From NCBI RefSeq assembly GCF_019823065.1, contig NZ_CP081966.1, forward strand, positions 1,829,501 to 1,893,500: a stretch of DNA of 64,000 bases. Direction: 5' to 3'. Position numbers and translations under genes: made by a program. The DNA comes from Pseudomonas mosselii. GTDB lineage: Bacteria; Pseudomonadota; Gammaproteobacteria; Pseudomonadales; Pseudomonadaceae. The notes under the pieces were generated by a model, which saw nothing but the letters and a program-made list of their open reading frames with translations, had not been told where the DNA came from and searched no databases. Below, piece by piece: positions 18,324 to 27,956 of the stretch. Position 1 is the stretch's first letter. Each line of letters starts with the position of its first letter.

Positions 18324-21083
18324 TCAAGGCTTGGCCCAGGCATGGTTGTTGCCGATCCTGGCGACGCCATTGAGCGGCAGGTAGCGGTCTAGCGCGGTCT
18401 TGTAGGCGAGGCGGTCGACGAACGTGAAGGAATTGACGGTGGACAGCGAGTCGAGGTTGGTGATTTGCCTGAGCTGTTTCAGGTCGGGCAGCAAGCGGTC
18501 GGTCACGTCGGTCAGCAGGGTGGGCCCGGTCAGCCGGCTCAGGGTATTGGCGTAGTGGGCGAAACCCTCCGGGTCGCGCGCGGCGTCCGGTTTGCTGTCG
18601 TAGAACCTCGGTTCGGCCTGAAAGCGAGCGTGCATTTCTTCGCTGATGGCCCTCAGGGTCGGGTTGTTGGCATGACTGCCGATCAGGCTGGTGTTGTAGA
18701 TGCAGTGGATGTTCATCTTTTCGTTGGCGATCGGCGGGTAGAGCAGCACGCCATCAGGGGTGGTCTGCAAGAAGGTATCGTCGATCGGTTTGGCCCGCGG
18801 GCCGTAGCCGCGTCCGTTGATCGTCACCGGGTACTCGCCCTCGGCCAGTAGCCTGTCGTCGATGTCCATGTACAAGCCCCCCTCGTGGTCCAACAGTGGG
18901 AAACGCAAGACATCCGCCGCCGACGAGAAATGGCGTGCGATGCCGCCATTGCCGTCGATCGCGGCGCGGTATTGCGGGTAGTTGGCGCTGTCCTTGAACG
19001 AGGAATAGAAGGGTTGCTCCTCCAGGGGCAGCACGATGACGTCGGGGGCGTATTCGGCCAGGCGCTCGAGGTTTCGCACATAGGCCTGGGGCGACTCGTT
19101 GGACAGGTACAGGCGCAGGCTGAAGCGTGAGGGCTTTAGCGTTCTGCTGTTCTTGGCGAGGTTGGCCAGCAGGTTGTCGGGTATCGTTCGGTCGCCGACC
19201 CAGATGCTGAGGATCTGCTCGGGGATTCTTCGGCTCGCCTCCAAGGGGAATTCCGGCACCTTCACCGGGAGTGGCAGGTCGATGCCCATGGCCCGCAGGC
19301 TCGCGGTGCGCATTTCATCGGTGACCAGCCTGCCTTGCGGCGCACGGACCAGGTTCCTGCTGGCCACGCGAGGGATGTAGCGTTTCGGTTCCACCGCATT
19401 GAGGTCGTCGCGCTGGACGAAGGCGTTGGCCTCCAGGTCGTAGACAACATCGGCGCTGTAGCCACCGATGGTTGCGCGCAGGGTATCGGGCTCGCCGTTG
19501 AACTGGGTCAGGCGGATGATGGCGCCACGGGTTGCCTCGTCACCACCCTCGAGCGGCGCGACGGGGTCTGGGAGGTGGAAATACTCGAGCGCTTCTTCGG
19601 CGGGCAGCAGAGGCGGGTCCATCGGGCTCAAGGGGTAGCCCAGCTTGCCGTTCACCTCGCTGGGCAAGACGAAACCGTCGTACTTGAAGCGGAACAGCGC
19701 GGGCGCCTTGGTCACCTCGGCATGCAGCAGCGGCAAGGCGTTGAACAGGCCGAACGTGGCATCACTTACGCCCGAGGCTTGCTGATCCACGCCATGGCCG
19801 TTGATCGCCGCGTCCAGCCCCAAGCCGAACTGGGCGATGCCGCCCAGGGCGAACAGGGGCGCCAGCTCCGGCAGCACGAAAGCCAGGGGGCCGAGCAGGT
19901 TGATCGCCGAGCTCAGGTAGCCGCGCCAGCGGGCTTTGGTGATCTCGCTGTCACTGGTGATCGCCGCGTCGGCATCTTGGTAGCTGCGTGCGCGTTGGCG
20001 CTCGGCGAGCGCCTGGAACAGGTCCCCGGTTATGGCGGGGTTGTACGTGTCGGGTCGATAGTTGACATAGGTGCGGGGCGGCCAGGCGCCATCGGTGGTG
20101 AAGCCTGAGCGGTTGGGTGACAGGCGGTACACCGCCGGGTAGACGGCGAGGCCTTCCAGGGCGGTGCGCAGGCCGCTGAAATCCAGGCCGTCTGGCAGAT
20201 CGGCCTGGCCGAAATGCCCGGCCAGGGCTTCGCGTTTGACGGGGTCCTTGCACTGTTGGGCTACCCAGTCCTTCAGGGCATTGGGGCCGGCGAAGGTATG
20301 CAGTGCCGAGGCGTTGCCGGGTACGTACAGCAGTGCGGTGTGCGCGTTCTTGTCGTACAGGTAGATCAGGTCGGTGGCGCTGTAGCCATAGATGTTCAGC
20401 GCGCGCATGCGAAAGGTGGCGGTGCGCGGCATGAGTTCGGCGGCTTGCCAGGCCAGCTGGCGACCGGCCTCGTCCAGGCTGCCTTCGGCCACCTGTTTGT
20501 TGCAGGTGGCGATGAAGGCCATCTTGGCCAGGATGCGGTGGCTGTTCCCGGCGTTGGCCCAGTAGCGATCAAGCATGCCTTTGTAGGTGGCGTGGAAATC
20601 CATTTTCCAGATGAACTGTTGCAGGTCTTCTGCTGGCAGCCCAAGCAGTGTCTCGGGGCCGTATACCTGCGGCGTGGTGCGCCGGAAAACGCCGTTGAAC
20701 ACTTGGTAGTTGACGCCGGAGGGTGCGTTCCAGGCCTTGGGGCGCAAAGTCTCGACCAAGCTGATGCGCCCGGGTAGGTGCCCGGCCCAAGGTTCGCCGA
20801 ACAGTCCGCCGATGAGGTTGTTGTCCGATTCACCTTGCCAGTTGGACAGCATGGCTTGGGTCAGCGTGCTCTTCGCCACGAGCACGCCATCCCAATTCGC
20901 CAGGTCGCCATGGGGTTGGTAGTGAAGCGTGACTACATCGGTTTGATCGGGGTCGAGCGTCACGCCGCGGGCGCTTGCCCATTGCTTGATGGCGTCGCCG
21001 GCGGCACGGTCCGGGCGGGGAAAATGGCTCAGGTGCTGGCGGGCGAACTGGGTGCCAGCGTCGTTGACATAAGCGGTGGTCAT
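18324..21083 (-). CDS. Predicted toxin: DUF6543-like body with C-terminal TcdA/TcdB-type glycosyltransferase
   Basis: A 919-residue protein with no signal peptide. Residues about 1-560 resemble the large Pseudomonas dermonecrotic-toxin-type (DUF6543) proteins: MDFHATYKGMLDRYWAN, ILAKMAFIATCNKQVAEGSL, and a hydrophobic stretch (SAINLLGPLAFVLPELAPLF) with GGIAQFGLGLDAAINGHGVD that may insert in membranes. From about residue 615 the protein looks like a TcdA/TcdB (GT44-type) glycosyltransferase: RIPEQILSIWVGDR, SSAADVLRFPLLDHEGGLYM, then the DxD motif Asp740-Ile-Asp742-Asp, and a late NTSLIGSHANNPTL segment. Such enzymes use a nucleotide-sugar to modify host GTPases or other proteins. The ATG at 21083 is preferred to the upstream GTG at 21125; neither has a strong ribosome site. 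It lies 81 bp downstream of the FlhB-like gene on the same strand. Family fit is by eye; target and delivery are unknown. Confidence 0.7.
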   Translation of the reverse strand: MTTAYVNDAGTQFARQHLSHFPRPDRAAGDAIKQWASARGVTLDPDQTDVVTLHYQPHGDLANWDGVLVAKSTLTQAMLSNWQGESDNNLIGGLFGEPWAGHLPGRISLVETLRPKAWNAPSGVNYQVFNGVFRRTTPQVYGPETLLGLPAEDLQQFIWKMDFHATYKGMLDRYWANAGNSHRILAKMAFIATCNKQVAEGSLDEAGRQLAWQAAELMPRTATFRMRALNIYGYSATDLIYLYDKNAHTALLYVPGNASALHTFAGPNALKDWVAQQCKDPVKREALAGHFGQADLPDGLDFSGLRTALEGLAVYPAVYRLSPNRSGFTTDGAWPPRTYVNYRPDTYNPAITGDLFQALAERQRARSYQDADAAITSDSEITKARWRGYLSSAINLLGPLAFVLPELAPLFALGGIAQFGLGLDAAINGHGVDQQASGVSDATFGLFNALPLLHAEVTKAPALFRFKYDGFVLPSEVNGKLGYPLSPMDPPLLPAEEALEYFHLPDPVAPLEGGDEATRGAIIRLTQFNGEPDTLRATIGGYSADVVYDLEANAFVQRDDLNAVEPKRYIPRVASRNLVRAPQGRLVTDEMRTASLRAMGIDLPLPVKVPEFPLEASRRIPEQILSIWVGDRTIPDNLLANLAKNSRTLKPSRFSLRLYLSNESPQAYVRNLERLAEYAPDVIVLPLEEQPFYSSFKDSANYPQYRAAIDGNGGIARHFSSAADVLRFPLLDHEGGLYMDIDDRLLAEGEYPVTINGRGYGPRAKPIDDTFLQTTPDGVLLYPPIANEKMNIHCIYNTSLIGSHANNPTLRAISEEMHARFQAEPRFYDSKPDAARDPEGFAHYANTLSRLTGPTLLTDVTDRLLPDLKQLRQITNLDSLSTVNSFTFVDRLAYKTALDRYLPLNGVARIGNNHAWAKP

Positions 21084-21164
21084 GGCAGGGGCCTTTGCGT
21101 GAGTGAGTAACGGCAAAGGTCGCACCCCTGTGCGGCCACCGGGGACTACATATGTACCGCTGCG

Positions 21165-21500
21165 TCAGCCCGGATGCGGCAAGCGCGGCAGTACAGGAGT
21201 GATTTCGCGCTCGCTGGGCGTGGCGTCGACGAAGTCCTCCGGCACCTTGCCCCGCAGTTGCCAGGCGAAGGCGATGATCTCGGCGATGGTCAGGTACAGC
21301 GCTTCGGGAATCTGTTCACCCAGCTCCAGGCGCGCCAGCAGGCGCACCAGCTCGGGATTCTCGTAGATGGGCACCTCATGCTCGCGAGCGATGGCGAGAA
21401 TGGCCTCGGCCAGCTCATCGTCGCCCTTGGCGCTCAGGGTCGGGGCCTGCTGGCCGTCGTAGCTCAGGGCGATCGCCTGGCGGGGTGGCTTGTGTTTCAT
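21165..21500 (-). CDS. FlhB C-terminal domain-like protein
   Basis: 111-residue soluble protein that resembles only the cytoplasmic tail of FlhB/YscU: QAIALSYDGQQAPTLSAKGD, AREHEVPIYENPELVRLLAR and ELGEQIPEALYLTIAEIIAF. Full FlhB has four membrane helices and a self-cleaving NPTH motif; both are missing here. Such short paralogues are common beside a fliK-like gene in Pseudomonas, and in some bacteria they can partly replace the cleaved FlhB tail in export-specificity switching. The ATG at 21500 overlaps the stop of the FliK-like gene (ATGA), so they are coupled. The longer frame upstream is a shadow. Confidence 0.85.
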   Translation of the reverse strand: MKHKPPRQAIALSYDGQQAPTLSAKGDDELAEAILAIAREHEVPIYENPELVRLLARLELGEQIPEALYLTIAEIIAFAWQLRGKVPEDFVDATPSEREITPVLPRLPHPG

Positions 21501-23065
21501 GCGGTCTCGTCTACCCAGCGTTGTTCCAGGCGCGTGCGTGGCCCTTGCGGGGGGAGGCCGGGGTGGCATTCCAGGTCCCCGACGTCCAGGCCTCGGGCCA
21601 ACAGGCGATCGCGCAGTGTGCCCAGCTGGCTGTCGATCAGGCGCGCGGTGGCTTCCTGCTGCGCCCAGAGCTGGCCGGAAAGCTTGCCTTGCAGCAACTG
21701 CGCCTGTACCTGCAGAGGGCCAAGTGGTGAGAGATCGAAGGCCAGTTCGATGCGCCACAGCGCTTCCAGTGGATCGTGCTGCTCGCGCTCGCGGTCGGCC
21801 TGCTGCTTCGGTGTTTCCTCGCGCTGCAACTTGACCTGCAGCGGCACGAACTCCTGACCATGGCGCACAGGAATCTCTGTCTGCCAGGTGGTCTGCTGGT
21901 TGCCGTTCTCCAAGGTGCCGCTCTGTTGCAGGCTGGACAGCGAGTGGCTCTGCAGACGGGAGATGGCGGCGGCGGCCAGGCGTAGCAATTGCTGGAGGTC
22001 GCCTTCACTTTCCAGCTTCTGCAGAAGACGCGAGGGGAGGGGGAAGACGCTGGGCAGTGGCCGTGGGCTGACTTGGCCGAGCATCCCTAGTGCGCTGCGG
22101 GCCAGGCCAGGCAAGGCCTGGGCGAGGGTGCTGGTGGCCAGCGCACTGGTCAGTGGCGGATGGCCCGGCACGCTGGGCAGGGCCTGGGCCACCAGCCTGA
22201 CAAGCTGTGCCTTCAGGTCGGGGGCGATGCCGCCGGCCAACCCGCCTAGCAGCTTGGCTTCGAAGAAGGTGCCGCTGTTGTTCAGGGCCTGGGCCAGGCC
22301 CTTCGCATCCCCCAGTTGCCGCACGTCCGGCAGGCTGGCGAGCAGGCGCTCGGCGCTGGTGCGCAGTTCGGGGTCTGCATCGGGGCTGCTGGCGATCCGT
22401 TGCAGGCTGTCGAGCACACCCGGCAGCGAGGCCTGGAGGTTCTGCTGGGTCGACAGGTGCTGAGTGACCGCCAGCTGGTCCTGGCGGCCGCTCAGGGGCA
22501 CGAAGCGTAGCCCCTGTTCACTCTGCACCAGCGCGCTGAGCAGGCTGCCCACGGGGAGCCGGCGCGGGCTGTCGATGACCAGCGTGGCACCGGCCTGGCT
22601 GCCGCTGAGCAGGCTCACCAGCGAGCGGAAGGTGGTGGGCGCGCCGGAGCTCTGCGGCAGGGCCTGGCTGGTCAGGACCTTGGCCTGCAGCAGGGTGCCG
22701 ACCGGCATTTCCCGGGTGTCCAGCCGGGTCAGAGTGGCGATGTTGCCGGCAGTGGCCTGTTGCACCATCACCGCCAAACGGCTGCTATCCGTCTGGCTGA
22801 CCAGGACCTGGCTGCCAGGTGGCAGGGGTTGACTGGCGGTGGTCAGCACTTGCGTCTGGTTGCCATTGGCCTGGGTCAGCCGAAGCAGCATCTGGAACTC
22901 CTGGCCGATCTGGCGCAGGGTCACAACCTCGGCTTCGGCGGTTTCTCCAGGCGGCAGCAGGCCAGGCTGGGCCTGCAGCAGGCGCAACAGCTCGCCGGTC
23001 ATGGCGGCCCGGGTCGCCTGGGGGCTTACCGCAGTTTGTGTGCTGAGACTATTGATTTCAGTCAT
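21497..23065 (-). CDS. Flagellar hook-length control protein FliK-like
   Basis: 522 residues from the ATG at 23065 (MTEINSLSTQTAVS). The long N-terminal and middle part is Gln/Leu/Ser-rich and low in complexity, as in molecular-ruler proteins. The C-terminal domain shows the FliK pattern: QTEIPVRHGQEFVPLQVKLQ, WRIELAFDLSPLGPLQVQAQ, and GTLRDRLLARGLDVGDLECH. FliK measures hook length and triggers the switch of the export gate through FlhB. It is likely a second copy, since the main fliK lies elsewhere in these genomes. It is translationally coupled to the FlhB-like gene. Confidence 0.8.
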   Translation of the reverse strand: MTEINSLSTQTAVSPQATRAAMTGELLRLLQAQPGLLPPGETAEAEVVTLRQIGQEFQMLLRLTQANGNQTQVLTTASQPLPPGSQVLVSQTDSSRLAVMVQQATAGNIATLTRLDTREMPVGTLLQAKVLTSQALPQSSGAPTTFRSLVSLLSGSQAGATLVIDSPRRLPVGSLLSALVQSEQGLRFVPLSGRQDQLAVTQHLSTQQNLQASLPGVLDSLQRIASSPDADPELRTSAERLLASLPDVRQLGDAKGLAQALNNSGTFFEAKLLGGLAGGIAPDLKAQLVRLVAQALPSVPGHPPLTSALATSTLAQALPGLARSALGMLGQVSPRPLPSVFPLPSRLLQKLESEGDLQQLLRLAAAAISRLQSHSLSSLQQSGTLENGNQQTTWQTEIPVRHGQEFVPLQVKLQREETPKQQADREREQHDPLEALWRIELAFDLSPLGPLQVQAQLLQGKLSGQLWAQQEATARLIDSQLGTLRDRLLARGLDVGDLECHPGLPPQGPRTRLEQRWVDETA

Positions 23066-23234
23066 GATTGTATACAACCTGTCGAACCCGCCCTCTTGGC
23101 AGCGCGCTGGCGCGTGCAATAATGCTGCTCGCTCGCCATTGCCAGTATAACGGCAGGGGTTGGAGCGACTTGAGACGCAGGCTGCAATCGGTGTCGGTAC
23201 CGGTGACAGACCTCATACTGTATAAGGCGATACC

Positions 23235-23867
23235 GTGATCCTTCACCTTCAAGCCGCGGGCCTGGCCTGCGAGCGCGACTGGCGGCTGCTGTTCGAGCAC
23301 CTGCACTTCGAGCTGCACCCTGGCGACATGCTGCAGATCGCCGGCCCCAATGGCAGCGGCAAGACCAGCCTGCTGCGCCTGCTGGCCGGGCTCATGCAAC
23401 CCACCGCCGGGCAGATCCTGCTTGGCGGCCAGCCATTGGCCGAACAGCGTCATGCCCTGGCCAGCATCCTGTTGTGGATTGGCCACGCCGCCGGGATCAA
23501 GGATTTGCTCACCGCTGAAGAGAATCTCGCCTGGCTCTGCGCCCTGCATCGGCCGGCCGGTCGCGAGGCAATCTGGCAGGCGCTGGAGGCTGTCGGCCTG
23601 CGCGGGTTCGAGGACGTGCCCTGTCACACCCTGTCAGCCGGCCAGCAGCGTCGGGTCGCCCTGGCTCGGCTGTACCTGGACAGCCCGCCGCTGTGGATCC
23701 TCGACGAGCCGTTCACCGCCCTGGACAAGCAGGGCGTGGCACAGCTGGAAGCCCACCTTGCGGCCCACTGTGAGCAGGGCGGCACCGTGGTGCTGACCAC
23801 CCACCACACGCTCGAACGCAAGCCATCGGGCTACCGCGAGCTGAACCTGGGGCAATGGGCGGCATGA
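23235..23867 (+). CDS. ccmA: Cytochrome c maturation ATP-binding protein CcmA
   Basis: ATPase of the CcmAB(CD) transporter that releases holo-CcmE in system I cytochrome c biogenesis. The 210 residues show Walker [18 protein letters not shown], the signature [18 protein letters not shown] and Walker [13 protein letters not shown]. The start is GTG at 23235. Gene overlaps ccmB by four bases. The 169-bp spacer from the divergent FliK-like gene must hold the ccm promoter; I could not pick it out with confidence. Confidence 0.95.
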   Translation: MILHLQAAGLACERDWRLLFEHLHFELHPGDMLQIAGPNGSGKTSLLRLLAGLMQPTAGQILLGGQPLAEQRHALASILLWIGHAAGIKDLLTAEENLAWLCALHRPAGREAIWQALEAVGLRGFEDVPCHTLSAGQQRRVALARLYLDSPPLWILDEPFTALDKQGVAQLEAHLAAHCEQGGTVVLTTHHTLERKPSGYRELNLGQWAA

Positions 23868-24532
23868 GCGTATTTCTTCTGCTGTTGCGCCGCGAGGCTC
23901 GCCTGTTGTTCCGCCGTCCGGCGGAGCTGGCCAATCCGCTGGTGTTCTTCGCCATCGTCGTCGCTTTGTTCCCGCTGGCGGTCGGTCCGGAGACGCAATT
24001 GTTGCAAACCTTGTCGCCTGGACTGGTCTGGGTAGCGGCCCTGCTGGCGGTGCTGCTGTCGCTGGACGGGTTGTTCCGCAGCGATTTCGAGGACGGTTCG
24101 CTCGAGCAGTGGGTGCTTTCGCCGCATCCGCTGGCCCTGCTGGTGCTGGCCAAGGTGCTGGCGCACTGGATCTTTTCCGGGCTGGCGCTGGTATTGTTGG
24201 CGCCACTGCTGGCACTGATGCTGGGCCTGCCGAGCGCCTGCCTGCCGGTGCTGCTCGCCTCCCTGTTGTTGGGCACGCCGGTGTTGAGCCTGCTGGGCGC
24301 GGTGGGCGCGGCGCTGACGGTCGGTCTCAAACGCGGTGGGCTGCTGCTGGCGTTGCTGATTCTGCCGTTGTATATCCCTGTGTTGATCCTGGGCAGTGGT
24401 GCGTTGCAGGCGGCGTTGCAGAATATGCCTGCCACCGGTCACCTGCTCTGGCTCGCCAGCCTGACGGCCCTGGCGGTGACACTGGCACCCTTTGCGATCG
24501 CGGCCGGCCTGAAGATCAGCGTCGGCGAATAA
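23864..24532 (+). CDS. ccmB: Heme exporter subunit CcmB
   Basis: Inner-membrane partner of CcmA. From the ATG at 23864 it has 222 residues, the standard length, with six hydrophobic segments (for example [20 protein letters not shown] and [12 protein letters not shown]). The N-terminus [20 protein letters not shown] is the family start. The ATGA overlap with ccmA indicates coupling; the longer frame beginning at 23855 is less likely because it starts inside ccmA without a ribosome site. A 46-bp gap precedes ccmC. Confidence 0.95.
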   Translation: MSVFLLLLRREARLLFRRPAELANPLVFFAIVVALFPLAVGPETQLLQTLSPGLVWVAALLAVLLSLDGLFRSDFEDGSLEQWVLSPHPLALLVLAKVLAHWIFSGLALVLLAPLLALMLGLPSACLPVLLASLLLGTPVLSLLGAVGAALTVGLKRGGLLLALLILPLYIPVLILGSGALQAALQNMPATGHLLWLASLTALAVTLAPFAIAAGLKISVGE

Positions 24533-24578
24533 CGAGTCCCGGGCACCGCAGCCCGGCCAATACCCTGGATGTACCCTG

Positions 24579-25346
24579 ATGAAAATGAGTTGGACGTGGT
24601 TCCACAAGTTGGGCTCCCCCAAATGGTTCTATGCCATCAGCGGCCGCATGCTGCCGTGGCTGAGCGTTTGCGCCGTCGTGCTGCTGCTGGTCGGCATCAC
24701 CTGGGGCCTGGCCTTCGCCCCCCAGGACTACCAGCAGGGCAACAGTTTCCGCATCATCTATATCCATGTGCCGACGGCCATGCTGGCGCAGTCGTGCTAC
24801 GTCATGCTTGCGGTGGCGGGCGTGGTGGGGCTGGTGTGGAAGATGAAACTGGCCGATGTCGCGCTGCAGTGCGCGGCGCCCATCGGCGCCTGGATGACCG
24901 CGGTAGCTTTGGTTACCGGGGCGATCTGGGGCAAGCCCACCTGGGGCAGTTGGTGGGTCTGGGACGCGCGCCTGACCTCAATGCTCATCTTGCTGTTCCT
25001 TTACTTCGGCATCATCGCCCTGGGCCAGGCCATCAGCAATCGCGACAGCGCGGCCAAGGCCTGCGCGGTGCTGGCCATCGTCGGCATGGTCAACATCCCG
25101 ATCATCAAGTACTCGGTGGAGTGGTGGAACACCCTGCACCAGGGCGCTACCTTCACCCTCACCGAAAAGCCGGCCATGCCGGTGGAGATGTGGCTGCCGC
25201 TGCTGCTCACCGCGCTGGGCTTCTACTGCTTCTTCGGCGCCGTGCTGCTGCTGCGCATGCGCCTGGAAGTGCTCAAGCGCGAGGCCCGAGCCAGTTGGGT
25301 CAAGGATGAGGTGCTGGGGCAGCTCGGACGGGAGGCGGCACGATGA
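24579..25346 (+). CDS. ccmC: Heme transporter CcmC
   Basis: Inner-membrane heme-handling protein that loads heme onto CcmE. The 255 residues have six membrane helices and the tryptophan-rich WWD motif [15 protein letters not shown] facing the periplasm, with the expected flanking His residues (IYIHVPTAM and [12 protein letters not shown]). It starts with [18 protein letters not shown] and overlaps ccmD by four bases. The family match is unambiguous. Confidence 0.97.
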   Translation: MKMSWTWFHKLGSPKWFYAISGRMLPWLSVCAVVLLLVGITWGLAFAPQDYQQGNSFRIIYIHVPTAMLAQSCYVMLAVAGVVGLVWKMKLADVALQCAAPIGAWMTAVALVTGAIWGKPTWGSWWVWDARLTSMLILLFLYFGIIALGQAISNRDSAAKACAVLAIVGMVNIPIIKYSVEWWNTLHQGATFTLTEKPAMPVEMWLPLLLTALGFYCFFGAVLLLRMRLEVLKREARASWVKDEVLGQLGREAAR

Positions 25347-25519
25347 GCTTCGCGTCCTTCAGTGATTTTCTCGCCATGGGCCACCATGGTCTGTACGTCT
25401 GGTCGGCCTACGGCATCTGCCTGGCGGTGCTGGCGCTGAATGTCGCCGCGCCCCTGCTGGCCCGTCGCCGCTACCTGCAAGAAGAGGCGCGTCGTCTGCG
25501 CCGGGAGAGCAAACCGTGA
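25343..25519 (+). CDS. ccmD: Heme exporter accessory protein CcmD
   Basis: Small single-pass membrane protein of 58 residues: [20 protein letters not shown], then [19 protein letters not shown] and a basic, charged tail ending RRESKP. CcmD forms a complex with CcmABC and CcmE and helps release of holo-CcmE. The Gly-His-His-Gly-x-Tyr-Val-Trp stretch before the helix is conserved in the family. It overlaps ccmC (ATGA at 25343-25346) and ccmE (GTGA at 25516-25519). Confidence 0.93.
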   Translation: MSFASFSDFLAMGHHGLYVWSAYGICLAVLALNVAAPLLARRRYLQEEARRLRRESKP

Positions 25520-25971
25520 ATCCGCAGCGCAAGAAACGCCTGTTCATCATCCTCGGCCTGCTGGCCGGTGTCGGCGTCGCCGTGGGCTTCGCCCTGAGCG
25601 CGCTGCAGCAGAACATCAACCTGTTCTACACCCCGACGCAGATCGCCAACGGCGAGGCGCCGCTGGACACTCGCATCCGCGCCGGCGGCATGGTCGAGAA
25701 AGGCTCGGTGCAGCGCTCGGCCGATTCGCTCGATGTGCGCTTCGTGGTCACCGACTACACCAAGTCGGTGCCGATCACCTACCGCGGCATCCTCCCTGAC
25801 CTGTTCCGCGAAGGGCAGGGCATCGTCGCCCTTGGCAAGCTCAACGCCGATGGCGTGGTGGTGGCCGACGAGGTGCTGGCCAAGCACGATGAGAAGTACA
25901 TGCCGCCGGAGGTCACCAAGGCCCTGAAGGAAAGCGGCCAGGCCGCCAGCGACGCGGGGGCCAAGCCATGA
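25516..25971 (+). CDS. ccmE: Heme chaperone CcmE
   Basis: Periplasmic heme chaperone anchored by an N-terminal helix ([20 protein letters not shown]), 151 residues. The OB-fold domain carries the covalent heme-binding His124 in [10 protein letters not shown], the family H-x3-Y motif. GTG start at 25516 overlaps the ccmD stop; the ccmE stop overlaps the ccmF start. Receives heme from CcmC and hands it to CcmFH. Confidence 0.96.
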   Translation: MNPQRKKRLFIILGLLAGVGVAVGFALSALQQNINLFYTPTQIANGEAPLDTRIRAGGMVEKGSVQRSADSLDVRFVVTDYTKSVPITYRGILPDLFREGQGIVALGKLNADGVVVADEVLAKHDEKYMPPEVTKALKESGQAASDAGAKP

Positions 25972-27956
25972 ATGCGGCCCTGGTGATCCCCGAACTCGGC
26001 CAGCTGGCGATGATCCTGGCGATCTGCTTTGCCGCCGTGCAGGCCACTGTGCCGCTGCTCGGCGCCTGGCGCGGCGACAGCCTGTGGATGGGCCTGGCGC
26101 GGCCGGCGGCCTGGGGGCAGTTCGCCTTCCTGGCGTTTGCCTTCGCCTGCCTCACCCACGCCTTCATGACCGACAACTTCTCGGTCGCCTACGTCGCCAG
26201 CAACTCCAACAGCGCCTTGCCCTGGTACTACAAGTTCAGCGCCGTGTGGGGCGCCCATGAAGGCTCGCTGCTGCTGTGGGCACTGATCCTTGGCGGCTGG
26301 ACCTTCGCCGTGTCGATCTTCTCGCGCCAGTTGCCGCAGGTGATGCTGGCGCGGGTGCTGGCGGTGATGGGCATGATCAGCGTGGGTTTCCTGAGCTTCC
26401 TGATCATCACCTCCAACCCGTTCTCGCGCCTGCTGCCGCAGGTGCCGGGCGACGGCCGCGACCTGAACCCGCTGTTGCAGGACTTCGGCCTGATTGTCCA
26501 CCCGCCGATGCTGTACATGGGCTATGTGGGCTTCTCGGTGGCCTTCGCCTTCGCCATCGCCGCTTTGTTGGGCGGTCGTCTCGATGCCGCCTGGGCGCGC
26601 TGGTCGCGGCCCTGGACCATCGTCGCCTGGGCCTTCCTCGGCGTGGGCATCACCCTCGGCTCGTGGTGGGCCTACTACGAGCTGGGCTGGGGGGGCTGGT
26701 GGTTCTGGGATCCGGTCGAGAACGCCTCGTTCATGCCTTGGCTGGTGGGCACGGCGCTGATCCACTCGTTGGCGGTCACCGAAAAACGCGGGGTGTTCAA
26801 GAGCTGGACCGTGTTGCTGGCCATTGCCGCATTCTCCCTGAGCCTGCTGGGGACCTTCCTGGTGCGTTCCGGCGTGCTGACATCGGTGCATGCGTTCGCC
26901 GCCGACCCGTCCCGTGGCGTCTTCATCCTGATCTTCCTGCTGTTCGTGGTTGGTGGCTCGTTGACCCTGTTCGCCCTGCGCGCGCCGGTGGTCAAGAGCC
27001 AGGTGGGCTTTGCCCTGTGGTCCCGTGAAACCTTGCTGCTGGCCAACAACCTGGTGCTGGTGGTGGCAGCCTCGATGATCCTGCTGGGCACCCTGTACCC
27101 GCTGGTGCTCGACGCCCTGACCGGGGCCAAGCTGTCGGTCGGCCCGCCTTACTTCGACGCCCTGTTCCTGCCGCTGATGGCGCTGCTGATGGTGGTGCTC
27201 GGCGTGGGCGTGGTGGTGCGCTGGAAGGACACCCCGGGCAAATGGCTGGCCGGCATGCTGACCCCGGTGCTGGTCGGTAGCGCGATCCTGGCGCCGGTCG
27301 CCGGGCTGATCGTCGATGATTTCGACTGGCCGGCCCTGAGCGTGTTCGCCCTGGCCGCCTGGGTGGTCCTGAGCGGCGTGCGCGACATCCTCGACAAGAC
27401 CCGTCACAAGGGTTTGGCCAAGGGGTTGGCGGGCCTGAGTCGCAGCTACTGGGGCATGCACCTGGCGCATCTGGGCCTGGTGGTGTGCGCGCTAGGCGTG
27501 GTGCTGTCGAGCAACAACAGCGCAGAACGCGACCTGCGCATGGCGCCGGGCGAGACCGTCGAGCTGGGTGGCTATCTCTTCCTGTTCGAGGGCGCCAAGC
27601 ACTTCGAAGGCCCGAACTTCATTTCCGACAAGGGCACCGTGCGCGTCTCGCGCGATGGCCGCGAAGTGTCCGTGCTGCACCCTGAAAAACGCCTGTACAC
27701 CGTGCAGCAGTCGATGATGACCGAGGCTGGCATCGACGCCGGCTTCACTCGCGATCTGTATGTCGCCCTGGGCGAGCCGCTGGAAAACGGCGCGTGGGCG
27801 GTGCGGGTGCATATCAAACCCTATGTCCGCTGGATCTGGCTGGGCGGTCTGCTGACCGGCCTGGGCGGCTTGCTGGCGGCCCTCGACCGACGCTACCGCG
27901 TCAAGGTCAAGACCCGGGTGCGTGAGGCCCTGGGCGTGTCTGGAGCGACTGCATGA
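25968..27956 (+). CDS. ccmF: Cytochrome c heme lyase subunit CcmF
   Basis: Large inner-membrane protein of 662 residues, part of the CcmFGH ligation complex that attaches heme to apocytochrome c. About 15 hydrophobic helices are seen, with the WWD signature [20 protein letters not shown] and the early [16 protein letters not shown] segment. Overlaps ccmE and ccmG by four bases each (ATGA), a feature repeated through this operon. Confidence 0.97.
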   Translation: MNAALVIPELGQLAMILAICFAAVQATVPLLGAWRGDSLWMGLARPAAWGQFAFLAFAFACLTHAFMTDNFSVAYVASNSNSALPWYYKFSAVWGAHEGSLLLWALILGGWTFAVSIFSRQLPQVMLARVLAVMGMISVGFLSFLIITSNPFSRLLPQVPGDGRDLNPLLQDFGLIVHPPMLYMGYVGFSVAFAFAIAALLGGRLDAAWARWSRPWTIVAWAFLGVGITLGSWWAYYELGWGGWWFWDPVENASFMPWLVGTALIHSLAVTEKRGVFKSWTVLLAIAAFSLSLLGTFLVRSGVLTSVHAFAADPSRGVFILIFLLFVVGGSLTLFALRAPVVKSQVGFALWSRETLLLANNLVLVVAASMILLGTLYPLVLDALTGAKLSVGPPYFDALFLPLMALLMVVLGVGVVVRWKDTPGKWLAGMLTPVLVGSAILAPVAGLIVDDFDWPALSVFALAAWVVLSGVRDILDKTRHKGLAKGLAGLSRSYWGMHLAHLGLVVCALGVVLSSNNSAERDLRMAPGETVELGGYLFLFEGAKHFEGPNFISDKGTVRVSRDGREVSVLHPEKRLYTVQQSMMTEAGIDAGFTRDLYVALGEPLENGAWAVRVHIKPYVRWIWLGGLLTGLGGLLAALDRRYRVKVKTRVREALGVSGATA

